From: an uncultured Devosia sp.
GTDB lineage: Bacteria > Pseudomonadota > Alphaproteobacteria > Rhizobiales > Devosiaceae
Assembly: GCA_946480655.1 (NCBI GenBank)
Contig: CAMLKN010000164.1
Coordinates: 1 to 5,515, forward strand
Length of the DNA: 5,515 nucleotides
Direction of reading: 5' to 3'
Made by a program: the position numbers and the translations under genes. Shown one piece after another: positions 5,449-5,515 of this stretch. Below the pieces are notes generated by a model that saw only the letters and a program-made list of their open reading frames with translations, did not search any database and was not told where the DNA came from. Position 1 is the first letter of the stretch, and each line of letters starts with the position of its first letter.

Positions 5449-5486
5449 ACCCCATACTCCCCCCATCAGCCGGGTGGAGATGGGGT
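5449..5486. repeat. long imperfect inverted repeat (hairpin)
   Basis: ACCCCAT (5449-5455) pairs with ATGGGGT (5480-5486). After a bulged A, CTCC (5457-5460) pairs with GGAG (5476-5479), and three further C-G pairs follow past one mismatch, leaving a 7-nt loop. No T-tract follows on either strand, so it is not a typical intrinsic terminator. Function unknown. Confidence 0.5.
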
Positions 5487-5515
5487 TGCAACGATCAACC
5501 GTCCGGCGACAGTCG

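Larger units (their letters stand above)
5263..5515. other. non-coding region at right end
   Basis: No reading frame here shows a credible start, codon pattern or recognisable protein on either strand. Contents are a G/C-rich repeat-like element (about 5365-5396), an A7 run at 5420-5426 and a long imperfect hairpin (5449-5486). Any gene to the right probably starts beyond the window. Confidence 0.6.

Noticed and set aside
5111..5491. A 126-codon minus-strand open frame in the right-end region
   Set aside because: It translates the repeat-like element into proline-rich low-complexity sequence, crosses the promoter/operator region and has no family resemblance. Only the short leader ORF in another frame has a convincing initiation site.
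5480..5515. A plus-strand ATG at 5480 open to the right edge
   Set aside because: Only 12 codons are visible, it sits in the arm of a hairpin, and the nearest GGAG directly abuts the ATG; too little to call a gene.

Overview
The window is GC-rich, densely coded bacterial chromosome with strong G/C third-position bias, which produces very long antisense open frames. Gene content (a cysteine-rich secreted YARHG-type protein, an RspB-like zinc dehydrogenase, a DUF924 protein and an ABC exporter half-transporter) and my recollection of similar proteins suggest an alphaproteobacterium of the order Hyphomicrobiales, perhaps near Devosia. No rRNA or marker gene is present, so this is tentative. I see no insertion sequence, integrase, CRISPR array, tRNA or rRNA.

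Layout, left to right. (1) Positions 1-460, minus strand: a small secreted protein (137-460), followed downstream by the first codons of a 3-methyladenine DNA glycosylase that runs off the left edge. (2) Positions 461-617: divergent intergenic region. (3) Positions 618-3143, plus strand: a likely operon of a two-domain VOC/glyoxalase-fold dioxygenase-like protein, a medium-chain zinc dehydrogenase of the RspB/L-galactonate type, and a DUF924 protein. (4) Positions 3151-3175: a terminator between convergent genes, with its T-tract oriented for the minus-strand gene. (5) Positions 3181-4977, minus strand: a complete ABC exporter half-transporter. (6) Positions 4978-5262: a long leader for that exporter, holding a 15-codon ORF with a strong Shine-Dalgarno and, upstream, a candidate promoter overlapped by a perfect 13-bp inverted repeat. 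(7) Positions 5263-5515: non-coding, with a short G/C-rich repeat-like element and one long hairpin.

The genes are ordinary; the most interesting signals are regulatory. The 45-nt gap between the VOC gene and the dehydrogenase holds a 14-bp perfect palindrome. The same bases form one arm of a 15-bp hairpin that buries both the Shine-Dalgarno and the AUG of the dehydrogenase, an arrangement that could serve as a translational coupling or silencing device. The exporter appears to be driven by a repressor-style promoter/operator and preceded by a short leader ORF whose Shine-Dalgarno is much better than the exporter's own. None of this has been tested, and no novel multi-gene system is evident.
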